DNA from: Spirochaetales bacterium
GTDB taxonomy: Bacteria; Spirochaetota; Spirochaetia; DAHUYW01
Assembly: GCA_027306915.1 (NCBI GenBank)
Contig: DAHUYW010000007.1
Span: forward strand, 81,819-145,818
Direction of reading: 5' to 3'
DNA length: 64,000 nucleotides
This document shows positions 45,426 to 54,820 of the stretch, piece after piece. A program made the translations under genes and the position numbers. How positions within the stretch are numbered: position 1 is the first letter of the stretch; each line of letters begins with the position of its first letter. The notes beneath the pieces were generated by a model. That model saw only the letters and a program-made list of their open reading frames with translations. It did not search any database and was not told the DNA's origin.

Positions 45426-47126
45426 ATGAGCACTCTTGTTGATCGTATTTTTGGGCAAAGGATCAGGGGAGTCCGGGTGGTTCCTCTGGTCCTGAAAATC
45501 GTCGTCATCTTCACGGTACTGCTGCTGGTTTCGAACTTCGTTTCGAATTACATCAACCTCATGCTCAACAGAGGGCAGCTGCTGAAGCTCACGAATCAGC
45601 TCTTGGTCAAGGACCTCACCGAGCTTTCTATCTTTGCATCGAATCAATATCAGATCTACATTTTCAACAACGATCTCCCGGGGGCCGTCAAGAGTATCGA
45701 AGCCAGCGCCATGAAGAACCTCCAACGCCAAAGGTCCGTCGCTCTCGGCGTGAAGCCAAACGGGGACATCTTCTTTCAGGCCTCCAAGACTGTGCACGTC
45801 AACGAGTTCACCGATCAGGCAGCTCTCGCGAAGATGCTGAAGGCGCAGGAGAGTGGGACGCCCGAGGGCTCGCTCCTGTTCACGCTGAATGGGAGAGAGT
45901 ACATCGGGGTGTTCAAGTACAGCGAGCAGTGGAAGATGTTCATCATTCGGGCGGAGGAGCTCAACGAGTTCTATCAAGACTCCTGGAACATCTTCTGGAC
46001 GACCTCGGTCATCATCGTTGTTATCACCCTCATCTGCGCCGTGCTCGGCGTTTTCCTGATCCGCTACATGCTTCGCTTTGTGCGAGTCATCACGCAAGGG
46101 ATCATGGACATGCAGAAACGGCAGACGATGGACATTATCGATCTGAAGGGGGCGCCCAACGATGACATAACCTTCCTCGGGGTTGCCCTGAACTCGACGA
46201 CAAGCACGATCGATAACCTCATGGATATCTTCCGTAAGTTTGTCACCACCGACCTGGTCCAGAAGGCCTACCGCGAACGGGAGATTCGGCTTGAGGGGGC
46301 CCAGCGCGATCTGACGGTGCTCTTCACGGACATCAGGAGCTTCACCTACATGACCGAGGCTCTGGGAAATGACATCATCAAGCTCCTCAATCTTCACTAC
46401 GACCAGGCGATTCATCATATCCAGGAGAATGGCGGCGTCGTCGGATCCATAATCGGAGACGCCCTTCTCGCGGTCTTCGGATCCCTCGAAGGCTACGGCT
46501 CCAACAAGTCATATCTGGCAGTGAGATCAGCCTACCAGGTCCAGGAGGTCGCGGCAGCACTGCGGGAAGACATGACCAAGCGGCGCGAAGAGATCGTGAA
46601 GAGGCATGGCGCGCTTTCCGCCACGGACGAGAGGGTCTACCGGGCGGTTCTCCTCGAGGTTGGAGTGGGAATCGACGGCGGTGAGGTATTCTACGGAACC
46701 ATCGGTTCGTACGAGCGCATGACCAATACGGTAATCGGTGACAACGTCAATTCCGCCTCACGTTTGGAGGGGCTCACGCGGTTCTACAAGGTGCCCGTAG
46801 TAGTTTCGGAATACGTGAGGGAAGAAGTTGAGCGTGACTTCAACGACTACCTTTTCATGGAAATCGACCGAGTGCAGGTCAAAGGCAAGACGCTCGGGAA
46901 ACGAATCTACTGGCCTATATTGAAGAAGAATATGGACGAGGAGCTCGACAACGACGTGAAGCTTTTCTCCGAAGGACTTTCCCTCTATTACGAGGGGCAG
47001 TGGCCGGCAGCTTACAAGATGTTCGCGAAGTGCACGCTTCCCGTCGCTGACATCTTCCGCGACAGGACGAAGAACAACACCTCTCCGAAAGGGTGGGACG
47101 GCGTATGGGCAATGACGATGAAGTAG
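45426..47126 (+). CDS. Membrane-bound class III adenylate/guanylate cyclase
   Basis: 566 residues. A short basic N-terminus leads to a first membrane helix (VPLVLKIVVIFTVLLLVSN), an extracytoplasmic sensor of about 150 residues with a PAS/Cache-like centre (GREYIGVFKYSEQWKMFIIRA), a second helix (FWTTSVIIVVITLICAVLGVF), a HAMP-like linker and the cyclase domain. Metal-binding Asps are in VLFTDIRSFT and SIIGDALLAVFG; the transition-state Asn-Arg pair is in GDNVNSASRLEG and the Lys in VQVKGKTLGKR. Substrate selection (cAMP vs cGMP) cannot be fixed by eye, but the K-containing loop favours ATP. First gene of a four-gene cluster; it overlaps the next by 22 bases. Confidence 0.87.
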   Translation: MSTLVDRIFGQRIRGVRVVPLVLKIVVIFTVLLLVSNFVSNYINLMLNRGQLLKLTNQLLVKDLTELSIFASNQYQIYIFNNDLPGAVKSIEASAMKNLQRQRSVALGVKPNGDIFFQASKTVHVNEFTDQAALAKMLKAQESGTPEGSLLFTLNGREYIGVFKYSEQWKMFIIRAEELNEFYQDSWNIFWTTSVIIVVITLICAVLGVFLIRYMLRFVRVITQGIMDMQKRQTMDIIDLKGAPNDDITFLGVALNSTTSTIDNLMDIFRKFVTTDLVQKAYREREIRLEGAQRDLTVLFTDIRSFTYMTEALGNDIIKLLNLHYDQAIHHIQENGGVVGSIIGDALLAVFGSLEGYGSNKSYLAVRSAYQVQEVAAALREDMTKRREEIVKRHGALSATDERVYRAVLLEVGVGIDGGEVFYGTIGSYERMTNTVIGDNVNSASRLEGLTRFYKVPVVVSEYVREEVERDFNDYLFMEIDRVQVKGKTLGKRIYWPILKKNMDEELDNDVKLFSEGLSLYYEGQWPAAYKMFAKCTLPVADIFRDRTKNNTSPKGWDGVWAMTMK

Positions 47127-48601
47127 GGGGCTCCTCTCCGAGTGGAAGATCACAGCCGCCACGGCGCATCTCGCGGTCGACTTCATTAGGAAAGAGCCAA
47201 GAGGCAGCTATCGCAGCCGAGAGTGCGACCAAGGAGCTCTTGGCGCGGAGCCGGAGCCTCTTTCTCCACGATGTCGAGCGGCAGCTTACAAAGAAGGAGC
47301 TTTATAGTCTCGACGAGGAGTTCGCCAGAACCCGGCGCAACCGGTCGCCTTTCGTGTGGCTCTCCGTCCTCATCTTTGTCAGCGTCATGGTGGTCGTCGC
47401 GATCGTCGTAACCTCCGAGATCCAGCGACATAGCCAGGAGGTTCCTGTCAACATCTCGGCCTTCGCGGACGTAAACCTTCGAGATCTTCTCGATCGAGCC
47501 AAGCAGCTCGAGCTTCAGATGCAGAACGCAAGGCGCAACCTTTCCGATCTCCAGTCCGCTGAAGCGGCGAGAATCCAGGACGCCCGCAGCAACGCGAACC
47601 AACAGATTCAGGTAGTCGAGGCGGAGCTGCTCTCTCCGGATCAGAAGAAGGAGAAGGAAGCCGTCATCCGACAGGTGTTTGCCGGTCATGTCGCCGCCAT
47701 CCGCGCGAGCTTTGCTCCCCGCATCGACGAGGCAAACAAGAGCATAGCCGACATTCAGAAGCAGCTGGACCACTACGATACGCGTCAGGTCGAAGAGGCG
47801 CGCAAGCAAGAGGCCATTCTCAACAATCAACAGCGAATCTTCGACATGCAGATGAACAAGACGGTAGGCTACTACGAAGACCACATTCGCCAGCTCACCG
47901 ATCAATTCACCAGCCAGCTACAGTCGACGAAATACAACAACGACCAGCTGGTTGACGCGCTGAAGCGGAGCCACGCAGCCGAGGTCGCTACGCTGATAGC
48001 CACCTACAACCCGACCTTCACCTCGCCCGAGATCACGTCCATTTTGAGCCGCCCGATTACCGCCGCGCGCGTCGCGCCGGATTCCTTTAGCGGGGTGGTC
48101 GTGGCGCACGGGATTGCAGACGGGGGTGGCCTTTCCGCGTTGAAGACCCGGGTACAGGAGTTCGAAACGGTCCTCACCCGGCTACAGCGGATCCCCTACA
48201 AGAATTCGGTCCCGGCAGCTCTCGACACCCTGCAGGGCTTGAGCCGAGCGATTGTCTCCAACTATCAACAGATGGCGAACGGGCTCGCCTCAACGGTTAC
48301 CGACGAGAGTCGGCTCATAGGCGCCTACGACTACGCCCTGAGCTCCCTCATCAACAACAGCCGTGAGAATGGCTACATCATCGACGCCCGCGACACGTCA
48401 AAGATTGTGGTCTTCATTGCGCCAATATACACGGTTAGGGACGGGGAGTCGGCCTTTGTCTTCCGGAAGGACGACGAGCCCATCGGAACGATCAGCCTCC
48501 ACCTGACCTCCGGCGGCGTCGAGGGTACTCTAGTGAGTCTCGCGAAGAGCGCCGTGCCGATGGAGCCGTTCGACAAGATCCTTTTGGACGTTAAGCGGTA
48601 G
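47105..48601 (+). CDS. Unrecognised single-pass membrane protein with long coiled coil
   Basis: 498 residues from the ATG at 47105. A hydrophilic cytoplasmic N-terminus with Ser/Arg-rich tail (1-75) precedes one transmembrane helix (about 83-103, WLSVLIFVSVMVVVAIVV). The region 125-300 is a long periplasmic coiled coil (RAKQLELQMQNARRNLSDL, EKEAVIRQVFAGHV, KSIADIQKQLDHY). A C-terminal alpha/beta part of about 190 residues ends with YTVRDGESAFVFRKDDEPIG. I do not recognise the family. Its overlap with the upstream cyclase suggests a structural or regulatory partner of the cyclase sensor. Confidence 0.6.
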   Translation: MGNDDEVGGSSPSGRSQPPRRISRSTSLGKSQEAAIAAESATKELLARSRSLFLHDVERQLTKKELYSLDEEFARTRRNRSPFVWLSVLIFVSVMVVVAIVVTSEIQRHSQEVPVNISAFADVNLRDLLDRAKQLELQMQNARRNLSDLQSAEAARIQDARSNANQQIQVVEAELLSPDQKKEKEAVIRQVFAGHVAAIRASFAPRIDEANKSIADIQKQLDHYDTRQVEEARKQEAILNNQQRIFDMQMNKTVGYYEDHIRQLTDQFTSQLQSTKYNNDQLVDALKRSHAAEVATLIATYNPTFTSPEITSILSRPITAARVAPDSFSGVVVAHGIADGGGLSALKTRVQEFETVLTRLQRIPYKNSVPAALDTLQGLSRAIVSNYQQMANGLASTVTDESRLIGAYDYALSSLINNSRENGYIIDARDTSKIVVFIAPIYTVRDGESAFVFRKDDEPIGTISLHLTSGGVEGTLVSLAKSAVPMEPFDKILLDVKR

Positions 48602-48613
48602 GAGATAACCGGA

Positions 48614-49459
48614 ATGAAGAAGGGGCTTCTTATCACTGGTGCGCTATTCTTTTGCGTGGGGCTCGGAGCCTACGCGGTGAATCTCTCGACCTACGGCTAT
48701 CAGGTCCTCGGCACCCATCAGGAAAACGAGCTCACGTTCTACGATGCTACGGACTCCACCGGCCTTTCCTTTGCGGTAGCCTCCGCGGCCCCGCTTACGA
48801 GCGCGAACATGCAGGTGTTGCACATTGTCCTGTCTACCTTTGAGCAGTGGCAGTCACTGAAGGTCTCGCGCATTCGCATAGTCTTCTCGGCGAACAACCA
48901 CGCCGACATCCTGGTCATACCGGCATCCTTCGACTACAAAGGGGTCGATCTTTCGAGCTACATGCCCTCCGGTATGCAGTTCTTCTACGACGGTTACCTC
49001 GGCTATGACTTCCGGATGTACAAGGACAACCTTTTTCTTCGACTCAAGGGCCAGGTCTTCGACGAGGACGATTTCGCCAATCGTCTACTCGACGCCATCA
49101 ACAACCCGGTGCTCTACGTCCAGACGACCAGCCCCGAGTACCTCCTGAAGCAGATCAACGACCTTGTAACGAAGGTGGACGAGCTCACCGGCGAAACAAA
49201 GACCCTCGTCGGCACCATCACCGCGCTGCGGCGCCAGATCGGCGTCATGAGCCACGGTCTGGTCAGCCTCAACAACCGGGGCTTCTTCGGCACCATCTAT
49301 CCCGTGGATGCGAAGGCAATAGACCGAGTGGTTGCGTTGAAGACGCAGAATCCCTCCATGACCCAGGTGCAGGTTGCAGCCGCGCTCGAGAAGGAAGGGA
49401 TCAAGATGTCCAGCAACGCTATCCGGCTGGTTTTCGGCATCTACTTCAACGAATTCTAA
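48614..49459 (+). CDS. Unrecognised secreted/membrane-anchored protein
   Basis: 281 residues with an N-terminal signal or anchor MKKGLLITGALFFCVGLGAYAVNL. It has a beta-rich middle (VLHIVLSTFEQWQSLKVSRIRIVFS, DILVIPASFDYKGVDLSSYM), a helical stretch with coiled-coil character (YLLKQINDLVTKVDELTGETKTLV), and a C-terminal helix-turn-helix-like segment MTQVQVAAALEKEGIKMSSNAIRLVFGIYF. The last segment looks like a DNA-binding motif, which is odd on a protein with a signal-like start; it may be coincidental. No family recognised. It lies 12 bases after the coiled-coil gene and 42 before the second cyclase. Confidence 0.5.
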   Translation: MKKGLLITGALFFCVGLGAYAVNLSTYGYQVLGTHQENELTFYDATDSTGLSFAVASAAPLTSANMQVLHIVLSTFEQWQSLKVSRIRIVFSANNHADILVIPASFDYKGVDLSSYMPSGMQFFYDGYLGYDFRMYKDNLFLRLKGQVFDEDDFANRLLDAINNPVLYVQTTSPEYLLKQINDLVTKVDELTGETKTLVGTITALRRQIGVMSHGLVSLNNRGFFGTIYPVDAKAIDRVVALKTQNPSMTQVQVAAALEKEGIKMSSNAIRLVFGIYFNEF

Positions 49460-49501
49460 GAGGCTATTGAATCGCTCCTCAAAAAGGGGCACACTAGAAC
49501 C

Positions 49502-50857
49502 ATGACATCTCCTGCTGACGCCACCGGTCCGGCGATTGTCGCGAAGAGCACAGGCGACGCCTCGAGCATAGAGGAATTGCCGATCGCAGTCGAGGAGGAC
49601 GCGGTCGAATCGGAGCCATCCGACTCGGACGCGAACGGACGGATTCGCATCCTCGTAGCGGAGCCGGAGGCCGCCGAACACTACGAGCTACGGCAAGCCC
49701 TCGAGTCTGCCGGGTACCTCGTGACGGCCGTGAGCACCGGACAGCAGGTCATCGATCAGATCGGGCGAGCCCTTCCGGACGTCGTGCTGATTGCCGTTGA
49801 GCTCTCGGATGAAGACGGCTACCAAATCTGCGAGCGCATCCGCGAGCGCCACGTACCGAATGCGCTTCCCGTAGTTCTCGTTTCCCGCAGCGCCGATTCG
49901 GCGAGCATCACCAAGGGGATGAGGGCAGGGGCCAACGATTTCATTCCGCGGCCATTCGTGCGCGAGGAGTTTCTGGCCCGCGTTCGCACCCAGGTGAGCC
50001 TTGCTCGGACAACATCAATATACAGCCGCTTCGTTCCAACGGAGTTTCTGGAGCTGTTGGGCCACCGGAACATCACCGAGGCGGAGCTCGGCGATCAGGT
50101 TCAGCGCGAGATGACGGTCCTTTTCGTCGACATCCGCGCCTTCACGAGCCTCTCGGAGCGCATGACACCCGAGGAGAACTTCAAGTTCATCAATTCGTAC
50201 CTCAGTCGCATAACTCCCTTCATTCGTGAGTACAATGGAATCGTCGACAAGTACATCGGCGATGCGGTGATGGCTCTATATCCGGGCAAACCCGAAGATG
50301 CGATCCGATCCGCCGTGAGCATCATCGAGTACCTCAACGTCTACAACGGCTACCGGGCAAAATCCGGCTACAGGCCGATCGATGTCGGCATCGGTATCCA
50401 CACTGGCAACCTGATCCTCGGGATCATCGGAGACAACGAGCGCCTGGAAGGCACCGTCATCTCGGATGCGGTCAACCTCGCCTCTCGTATCCAGGACGTG
50501 ACCAAGCTCTACGGAGTGAGCGTCATCATCAGCCAGGATACCTTTGTCCGTCTGGAGAATCCAACCGATTACAACTTCCGCTTTCTCGGAAAGGTAAAGG
50601 TGAAGGGGAAGGTCCAGACGGGCTCGCTCTTCGAGATCTTCGACGGGGACAGCGAGATCCACAAGGATCTCAAATCGAAGACGAAGACCGATTTTGAGAC
50701 TGCAATCCTTCTCTTTTCAAAGCGGAAGTTCGAAGAGGCGGCCGCGCGCTTTCGCTCGATCGTTTCGCGCAACCCCGACGACCGCGCTGCGATGGTCTTT
50801 CTCAATCGCGCGGACCTGCTCCTGAAGCGCGAAAAGGCGAGCTGGCTGCTGCAGTGA
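49502..50857 (+). CDS. Pseudo-receiver-adenylate cyclase
   Basis: 451 residues. After ~45 acidic residues comes a receiver-like domain (about 47-165) with IRILVAEPEAAEH and DVVLIAVELSDEDGYQI. The phosphorylation site is Ala98 where ordinary receivers have Asp, the acidic pair is replaced, and the switch Lys is Arg in FIPRPFVREEF, so it cannot be phosphorylated normally. The class III cyclase domain follows: FVDIRAFTSLSERM, YIGDAVMALYPG (metal Asps), ISDAVNLASRIQD (Asn/Arg) and VKVKGKVQTGSLF. The C-terminus is a helical TPR-like tail (FEEAAARFRSIVSRNPDDRAAMVFLN). Last gene of the cAMP cluster. Confidence 0.88.
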   Translation: MTSPADATGPAIVAKSTGDASSIEELPIAVEEDAVESEPSDSDANGRIRILVAEPEAAEHYELRQALESAGYLVTAVSTGQQVIDQIGRALPDVVLIAVELSDEDGYQICERIRERHVPNALPVVLVSRSADSASITKGMRAGANDFIPRPFVREEFLARVRTQVSLARTTSIYSRFVPTEFLELLGHRNITEAELGDQVQREMTVLFVDIRAFTSLSERMTPEENFKFINSYLSRITPFIREYNGIVDKYIGDAVMALYPGKPEDAIRSAVSIIEYLNVYNGYRAKSGYRPIDVGIGIHTGNLILGIIGDNERLEGTVISDAVNLASRIQDVTKLYGVSVIISQDTFVRLENPTDYNFRFLGKVKVKGKVQTGSLFEIFDGDSEIHKDLKSKTKTDFETAILLFSKRKFEEAAARFRSIVSRNPDDRAAMVFLNRADLLLKREKASWLLQ

Positions 50858-50864
50858 GCGGCCG

Positions 50865-51884
50865 CTAGAGCCCCTGGAACTTCAGCCATCCGGAGAAGAG
50901 GGCGGGAAGGTCCACAATCCCGGCGAACGAGAGAGCCGCAATCGCGGCGAAGAGGACAAAGAAGGCTATCCGAACCGGACGCACCACGGTCGCATCGGCA
51001 AGGGGCGAATGCCCCATGCCCGCCTCGCTGCGGCCACCGCCCGCCGGGACACGCGGGAGCTCGTGGTGCAGGCGCCGCAGATAAGAAAGGGCGATAAGCA
51101 GCGCCGCCACGGCGAAGACCGTGCCGACGACAAGCTGCGCGGTGAGCGGGTTCTCTTTTTGCCAGACCGCGAGGGAATGTGACAGGCCGAAGGCGAAGGC
51201 ATTGAAGCCCTTCAGCTTCCCGAGCGTTATGAGCAGGCCGATGAGCACGAGAAAGATGCCGCTTGCCGTCTTCACGGCGCCGATGTGGCGGCGCAGCTTC
51301 GCAAGCTGCTCGAGGGCCTGGGAAAGGAAAAGGCCGGTCAGGAGGAAGGGAGCACCGAGGCCGAGCGAGTAAATCAGAAGGAGCGCGCTTCCCTTCAAGA
51401 TCGAGCCTGAAGTTCCGGCAAGGAGCAGGATCGAACCGAGGATGGGACCGACGCAAGGCGACCAGCCGGCCCCGAACGCCATCCCGAAGAGCAGGGAGCC
51501 TATCCTGCTTGACGGACGCTCCCGAAGCTGAAAGCGCCGCTCGAAGTTAAAGAATCCGACGAAGTCAAAGATGAAGTTGAGGCCAAGAAACACCACGATC
51601 ACTCCCGCGCCGATGTCGATCGCCGTGGTGAGCCCGGAGAGAAGGCCGAGCGTGCTCGAGAAGAGAACTCCGAGCGCGATAAAGATGACCGTGAAGCCCG
51701 CAATGAAGAGGAGGGTATTCACCGCGGCGACCTTCCGCAAGGAGCGCTGCTCTTTGAGGTTCTGGAGCGAGGTTCCGCCCATGAGGGAGAGGTAGGCCGG
51801 GATAAGAGGAAGGATGCAGGGTGACACGAAGGACGCTATCCCGGCGAGGAAGGCTATCCCGGCGTTGAGGCTGCCGCTTTCCAT
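50865..51884 (-). CDS. ccdA: CcdA/DsbD-like thiol-electron transporter
   Basis: 339 residues, about seven to eight membrane helices. The N-terminal motif IASFVSPCILPLIPAYLSLM and the second AGWSPCVGPILGSILLL hold the two conserved redox cysteines of the CcdA family. Known members carry reducing power from cytoplasmic thioredoxin across the membrane, for cytochrome c maturation or other periplasmic disulfide reduction. A loop of about 90 residues near the C-terminus lengthens it beyond the ~240 residues of minimal CcdA. Its partner is the TlpA-like gene 16 bases upstream. Confidence 0.9.
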   Translation of the reverse strand: MESGSLNAGIAFLAGIASFVSPCILPLIPAYLSLMGGTSLQNLKEQRSLRKVAAVNTLLFIAGFTVIFIALGVLFSSTLGLLSGLTTAIDIGAGVIVVFLGLNFIFDFVGFFNFERRFQLRERPSSRIGSLLFGMAFGAGWSPCVGPILGSILLLAGTSGSILKGSALLLIYSLGLGAPFLLTGLFLSQALEQLAKLRRHIGAVKTASGIFLVLIGLLITLGKLKGFNAFAFGLSHSLAVWQKENPLTAQLVVGTVFAVAALLIALSYLRRLHHELPRVPAGGGRSEAGMGHSPLADATVVRPVRIAFFVLFAAIAALSFAGIVDLPALFSGWLKFQGL

Positions 51885-51900
51885 GCGCCTTGACCGATCC

Positions 51901-52500
51901 CTAGGACTGATGCAGCAGGGCCTTCACGAGAGCCTCGGTCTCCGGGCCTGACCACTCCCGCCCCCCGATCGCTCCCGAGGTTATCTGACCCTTCCGGTTG
52001 ATGAGGAAGCTCAAGGGGATGCCGCGCGCCCCGTACTCGCTTGCCACCTGTCCGGTCTGGTCGAGCACGACCGGATAGCTGATGCCGTACTTCTTCACGA
52101 AGTCGCTCACGCTTGCGGGATCCTCTTGGAGATCGACCCCCAGGACCACAAACCCCTGGTCCTTGTATTTCGAATACAGTGCCTCTATCGAGGGGATCTC
52201 GTTGCGGCAGGGAGGGCACCACGTCGCCCAGAAGTTCAGGAGCACCACCTTTCCCGCATAGGAGCTCAGCTTCACGGAGGTTCCTGCGGGCGTATCGAGC
52301 TTGAAGTCGATAATCTTGACGCCCGGCCGCACGACCTGCAGGCCTGCCTTCTCGATGAGAGGGGCGAGGCTGGCCTCCGGGAGGGGGACGGAACGCGCAC
52401 TTGCCGAGGCAGGAAGGACAAAGACGAAAAGGACCACGGCAGCGGCTATAACCGCCAATCCGGCGGCCCCTGCGAGGATGACTCCGGTCCGTTTGTTCAT
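51901..52500 (-). CDS. TlpA/ResA-like membrane-anchored thioredoxin
   Basis: 199 residues from the ATG at 52500. An N-terminal anchor (ILAGAAGLAVIAAAVVLFVF) places the thioredoxin domain in the periplasm. The domain shows KLSSYAGKVVLLNFWATWCPPCRNEIPSI with an active CxxC, VVLGVDLQEDPASV and GIPLSFLINRKGQI with the cis-Pro. It would receive electrons from CcdA downstream and reduce apocytochrome c or another exported thiol protein. No cytochrome c biogenesis ccm genes are in the window. Confidence 0.9.
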   Translation of the reverse strand: MNKRTGVILAGAAGLAVIAAAVVLFVFVLPASASARSVPLPEASLAPLIEKAGLQVVRPGVKIIDFKLDTPAGTSVKLSSYAGKVVLLNFWATWCPPCRNEIPSIEALYSKYKDQGFVVLGVDLQEDPASVSDFVKKYGISYPVVLDQTGQVASEYGARGIPLSFLINRKGQITSGAIGGREWSGPETEALVKALLHQS

Positions 52501-52556
52501 GCCCTGAAGGTACTCTCTCCAGCACCGCAGGTCAACGCCGTTTCCACGCACCTCCC

Positions 52557-52585
52557 TTGAAACAATTCGAAGTTTTATATATATT
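52557..52585 (+). promoter_or_regulatory. Strong-looking promoter of the EF-G gene
   Basis: TTGAAA (52557-52562), 17-base spacer, TATATT (52580-52585), in a short AT-rich tract unusual for this window and divergent from the TlpA gene. It leaves an untranslated leader of about 100 bases. Confidence 0.6.
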
Positions 52586-52691
52586 TAGCCCGAAATCGGC
52601 AGTCTTGAGTAGTCACCGCTATTCTCGCAGGTATTGATCCCCGCTTGAGATTATTCGACCAAGATGCTTAGAACGAGAGGTTTGGATACTG

Positions 52692-54785
52692 ATGAACACA
52701 GAGGCAATCAAGCGGATGCGAAATATCGGGATCAGCGCCCATATCGATTCCGGCAAGACGACGCTGACCGAGCGCATCCTCTTTTACTGCAAGAAGATTC
52801 ACGCAATCCATGAAGTGCACGGCAAGGATGGAGTCGGCGCAACGATGGACTCGATGGATCTCGAGCGTGAGCGAGGCATCACCATCGCGTCGGCAGCCAC
52901 CAACGTAACCTGGCTGGACAATCCGATCAACATTATCGACACCCCGGGACACGTCGACTTCACGATCGAGGTCGAGCGGGCGTTGCGGGTGCTCGACGGA
53001 GCCATCCTCGTGCTGAGCGCAGTGGAAGGAGTCCAGTCGCAGTCGATTACGGTCGACCGCCAGCTCAAGCGCTATCGGGTGCCCCGACTGGCGTTCATCA
53101 ACAAGGCCGATCGCACCGGAGCGAATCCCTACAAGGTGCGCGATCAACTTGTCGCGAAGCTGAATCTCAATGCGGTGCTCATGCAGATCCCGATAGGGCT
53201 TGAAGATCGCTTCCAGGGGATTGTCGACCTCACGACGATGAAGGCGATCTACTTCGACGGTGACAACGGCGAAGAGCTGCGCGTCGAAGAGGTACCCTCC
53301 GACCTTGCGGCGGAGGCCGCGAAGAAGCGCGAGGAGATGCTCGACGCAGTTTCGATGTTCTCAGACGAGCTTGCCGAAGCGTTTCTGGAAGGCAAGGTCA
53401 CCGAGGAGCTGGTTTACGCCGCCGTTCGCAAAGGGACCATCTCACGGGAGCTCTGCCCGGTCTTCATTGGCAGCGCCTATAAGAACAAGGGGGTCCAGCC
53501 CCTCCTCGATGCAGTGGTTCGCTTTCTTCCCGATCCGACCGAGGTCACGAACATCGCCCTCGACCTCGACAAGAACGAGGCGGAGGTCCCCCTCGTCGCG
53601 GATCCGAACCTGCCGACCGTCGCTCTCGCCTTCAAGCTGGAAGACGGCCAGTACGGCCAGCTCACCTACATTCGAGTCTACCAGGGATCGCTCAAGAAAG
53701 GGGATGAGCTGTACAACACCCGCTCCAAGCGCCGCTTCAAGATAGGGCGGCTCGTGCGCATGCATGCCGACAACATGGAAGACATAGGCGAATCGGAGTG
53801 CGGCGACATCGTTGCCCTGTTCGGAATCGAATGCGCCAGCGGCGACACCTTCTGCTCGCCCCAGCTCAACTATTCGATGACCTCGATGTTCGTGCCGAAT
53901 CCCGTGATCTCGCTCGCCATAACACCGAAAGACAAGAAGTCGTCCGACAACATGGCAAAGGCCCTCAACCGTTTCACGAAGGAGGACCCCACCTTCCGCA
54001 GCTTTGTGGATCCCGAGTCCAACGAGACCATCATCCAGGGCATGGGCGAGCTTCACCTCGACGTCTACATCGAGCGAATGAAGCGCGAATACCGGGCCGA
54101 GGTCGAGACCGGAAAGCCGCAGGTTGCCTACCGCGAGGCGATAAGCCAGCGGGCGGAGTTTGACTATACCCACAAGAAGCAGACCGGTGGCGCCGGCCAG
54201 TACGGGCGGATCGCCGGTTTTGTCGAGCCGATCGAGGGCAACGAATACGAGTTCGTGAACTCGATCAAGGGCGGAGCCATCCCCACCGAGTACATCTCCT
54301 CCTGCGACAAAGGCTTTCGCAAGGCGGTTGAGAAGGGAACCCTCATCGGATTCCCCGTCGTGGGGGTCCGGGTCACGATAAACGATGGCGCGTCCCACCC
54401 CGTCGATTCCTCGGATATGGCCTTCCAGCTTGCCGCGATCGGCGCCTTCCGCCAGGTCTATTCGCGTGCAAGACCGCAGATCCTCGAGCCGATCATGAAG
54501 GTGGTCGTCGAGGGGCCCACCGAGTATCAGGGCAACGTTTTTGCGAGCATCAATCAGAGGCGCGGGATCATTCTCGCGACAACCGAGGACGGGAACTTCT
54601 CCCGCGTCGAGGCCGAGGTCCCCTTGAGCGAGATGTTCGGCTACTCGACCGCTCTTCGTTCAATGACCCAGGGCAAGGCCGAGTTCTCAATGGAGTTCCT
54701 GAAGTACGGAAAGGTGCCAACCTCTATCTCCGAAGAGCTCGTGCGGACATTCCAGGACATCAATCAGAAAGTCGTGGTACGTTAG
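52692..54785 (+). CDS. fusA: Elongation factor G
   Basis: 697 residues, full-length translational GTPase that drives ribosome translocation. G1 is [15 protein letters not shown], switch/G2 [11 protein letters not shown]3 [11 protein letters not shown] and G4 NKADRTGAN. Domains III-V follow, with domain [20 protein letters not shown] and C-terminal [16 protein letters not shown]. The stand-alone locus, with its own promoter and no rpsL/rpsG/tuf neighbours, raises the possibility of a second EF-G gene such as those carried by spirochaetes. Confidence 0.95.
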   Translation: MNTEAIKRMRNIGISAHIDSGKTTLTERILFYCKKIHAIHEVHGKDGVGATMDSMDLERERGITIASAATNVTWLDNPINIIDTPGHVDFTIEVERALRVLDGAILVLSAVEGVQSQSITVDRQLKRYRVPRLAFINKADRTGANPYKVRDQLVAKLNLNAVLMQIPIGLEDRFQGIVDLTTMKAIYFDGDNGEELRVEEVPSDLAAEAAKKREEMLDAVSMFSDELAEAFLEGKVTEELVYAAVRKGTISRELCPVFIGSAYKNKGVQPLLDAVVRFLPDPTEVTNIALDLDKNEAEVPLVADPNLPTVALAFKLEDGQYGQLTYIRVYQGSLKKGDELYNTRSKRRFKIGRLVRMHADNMEDIGESECGDIVALFGIECASGDTFCSPQLNYSMTSMFVPNPVISLAITPKDKKSSDNMAKALNRFTKEDPTFRSFVDPESNETIIQGMGELHLDVYIERMKREYRAEVETGKPQVAYREAISQRAEFDYTHKKQTGGAGQYGRIAGFVEPIEGNEYEFVNSIKGGAIPTEYISSCDKGFRKAVEKGTLIGFPVVGVRVTINDGASHPVDSSDMAFQLAAIGAFRQVYSRARPQILEPIMKVVVEGPTEYQGNVFASINQRRGIILATTEDGNFSRVEAEVPLSEMFGYSTALRSMTQGKAEFSMEFLKYGKVPTSISEELVRTFQDINQKVVVR

Positions 54786-54820
54786 GGCAAGGCCCAAGAA
54801 TGAGTGAAAGGAGAGGGGAG

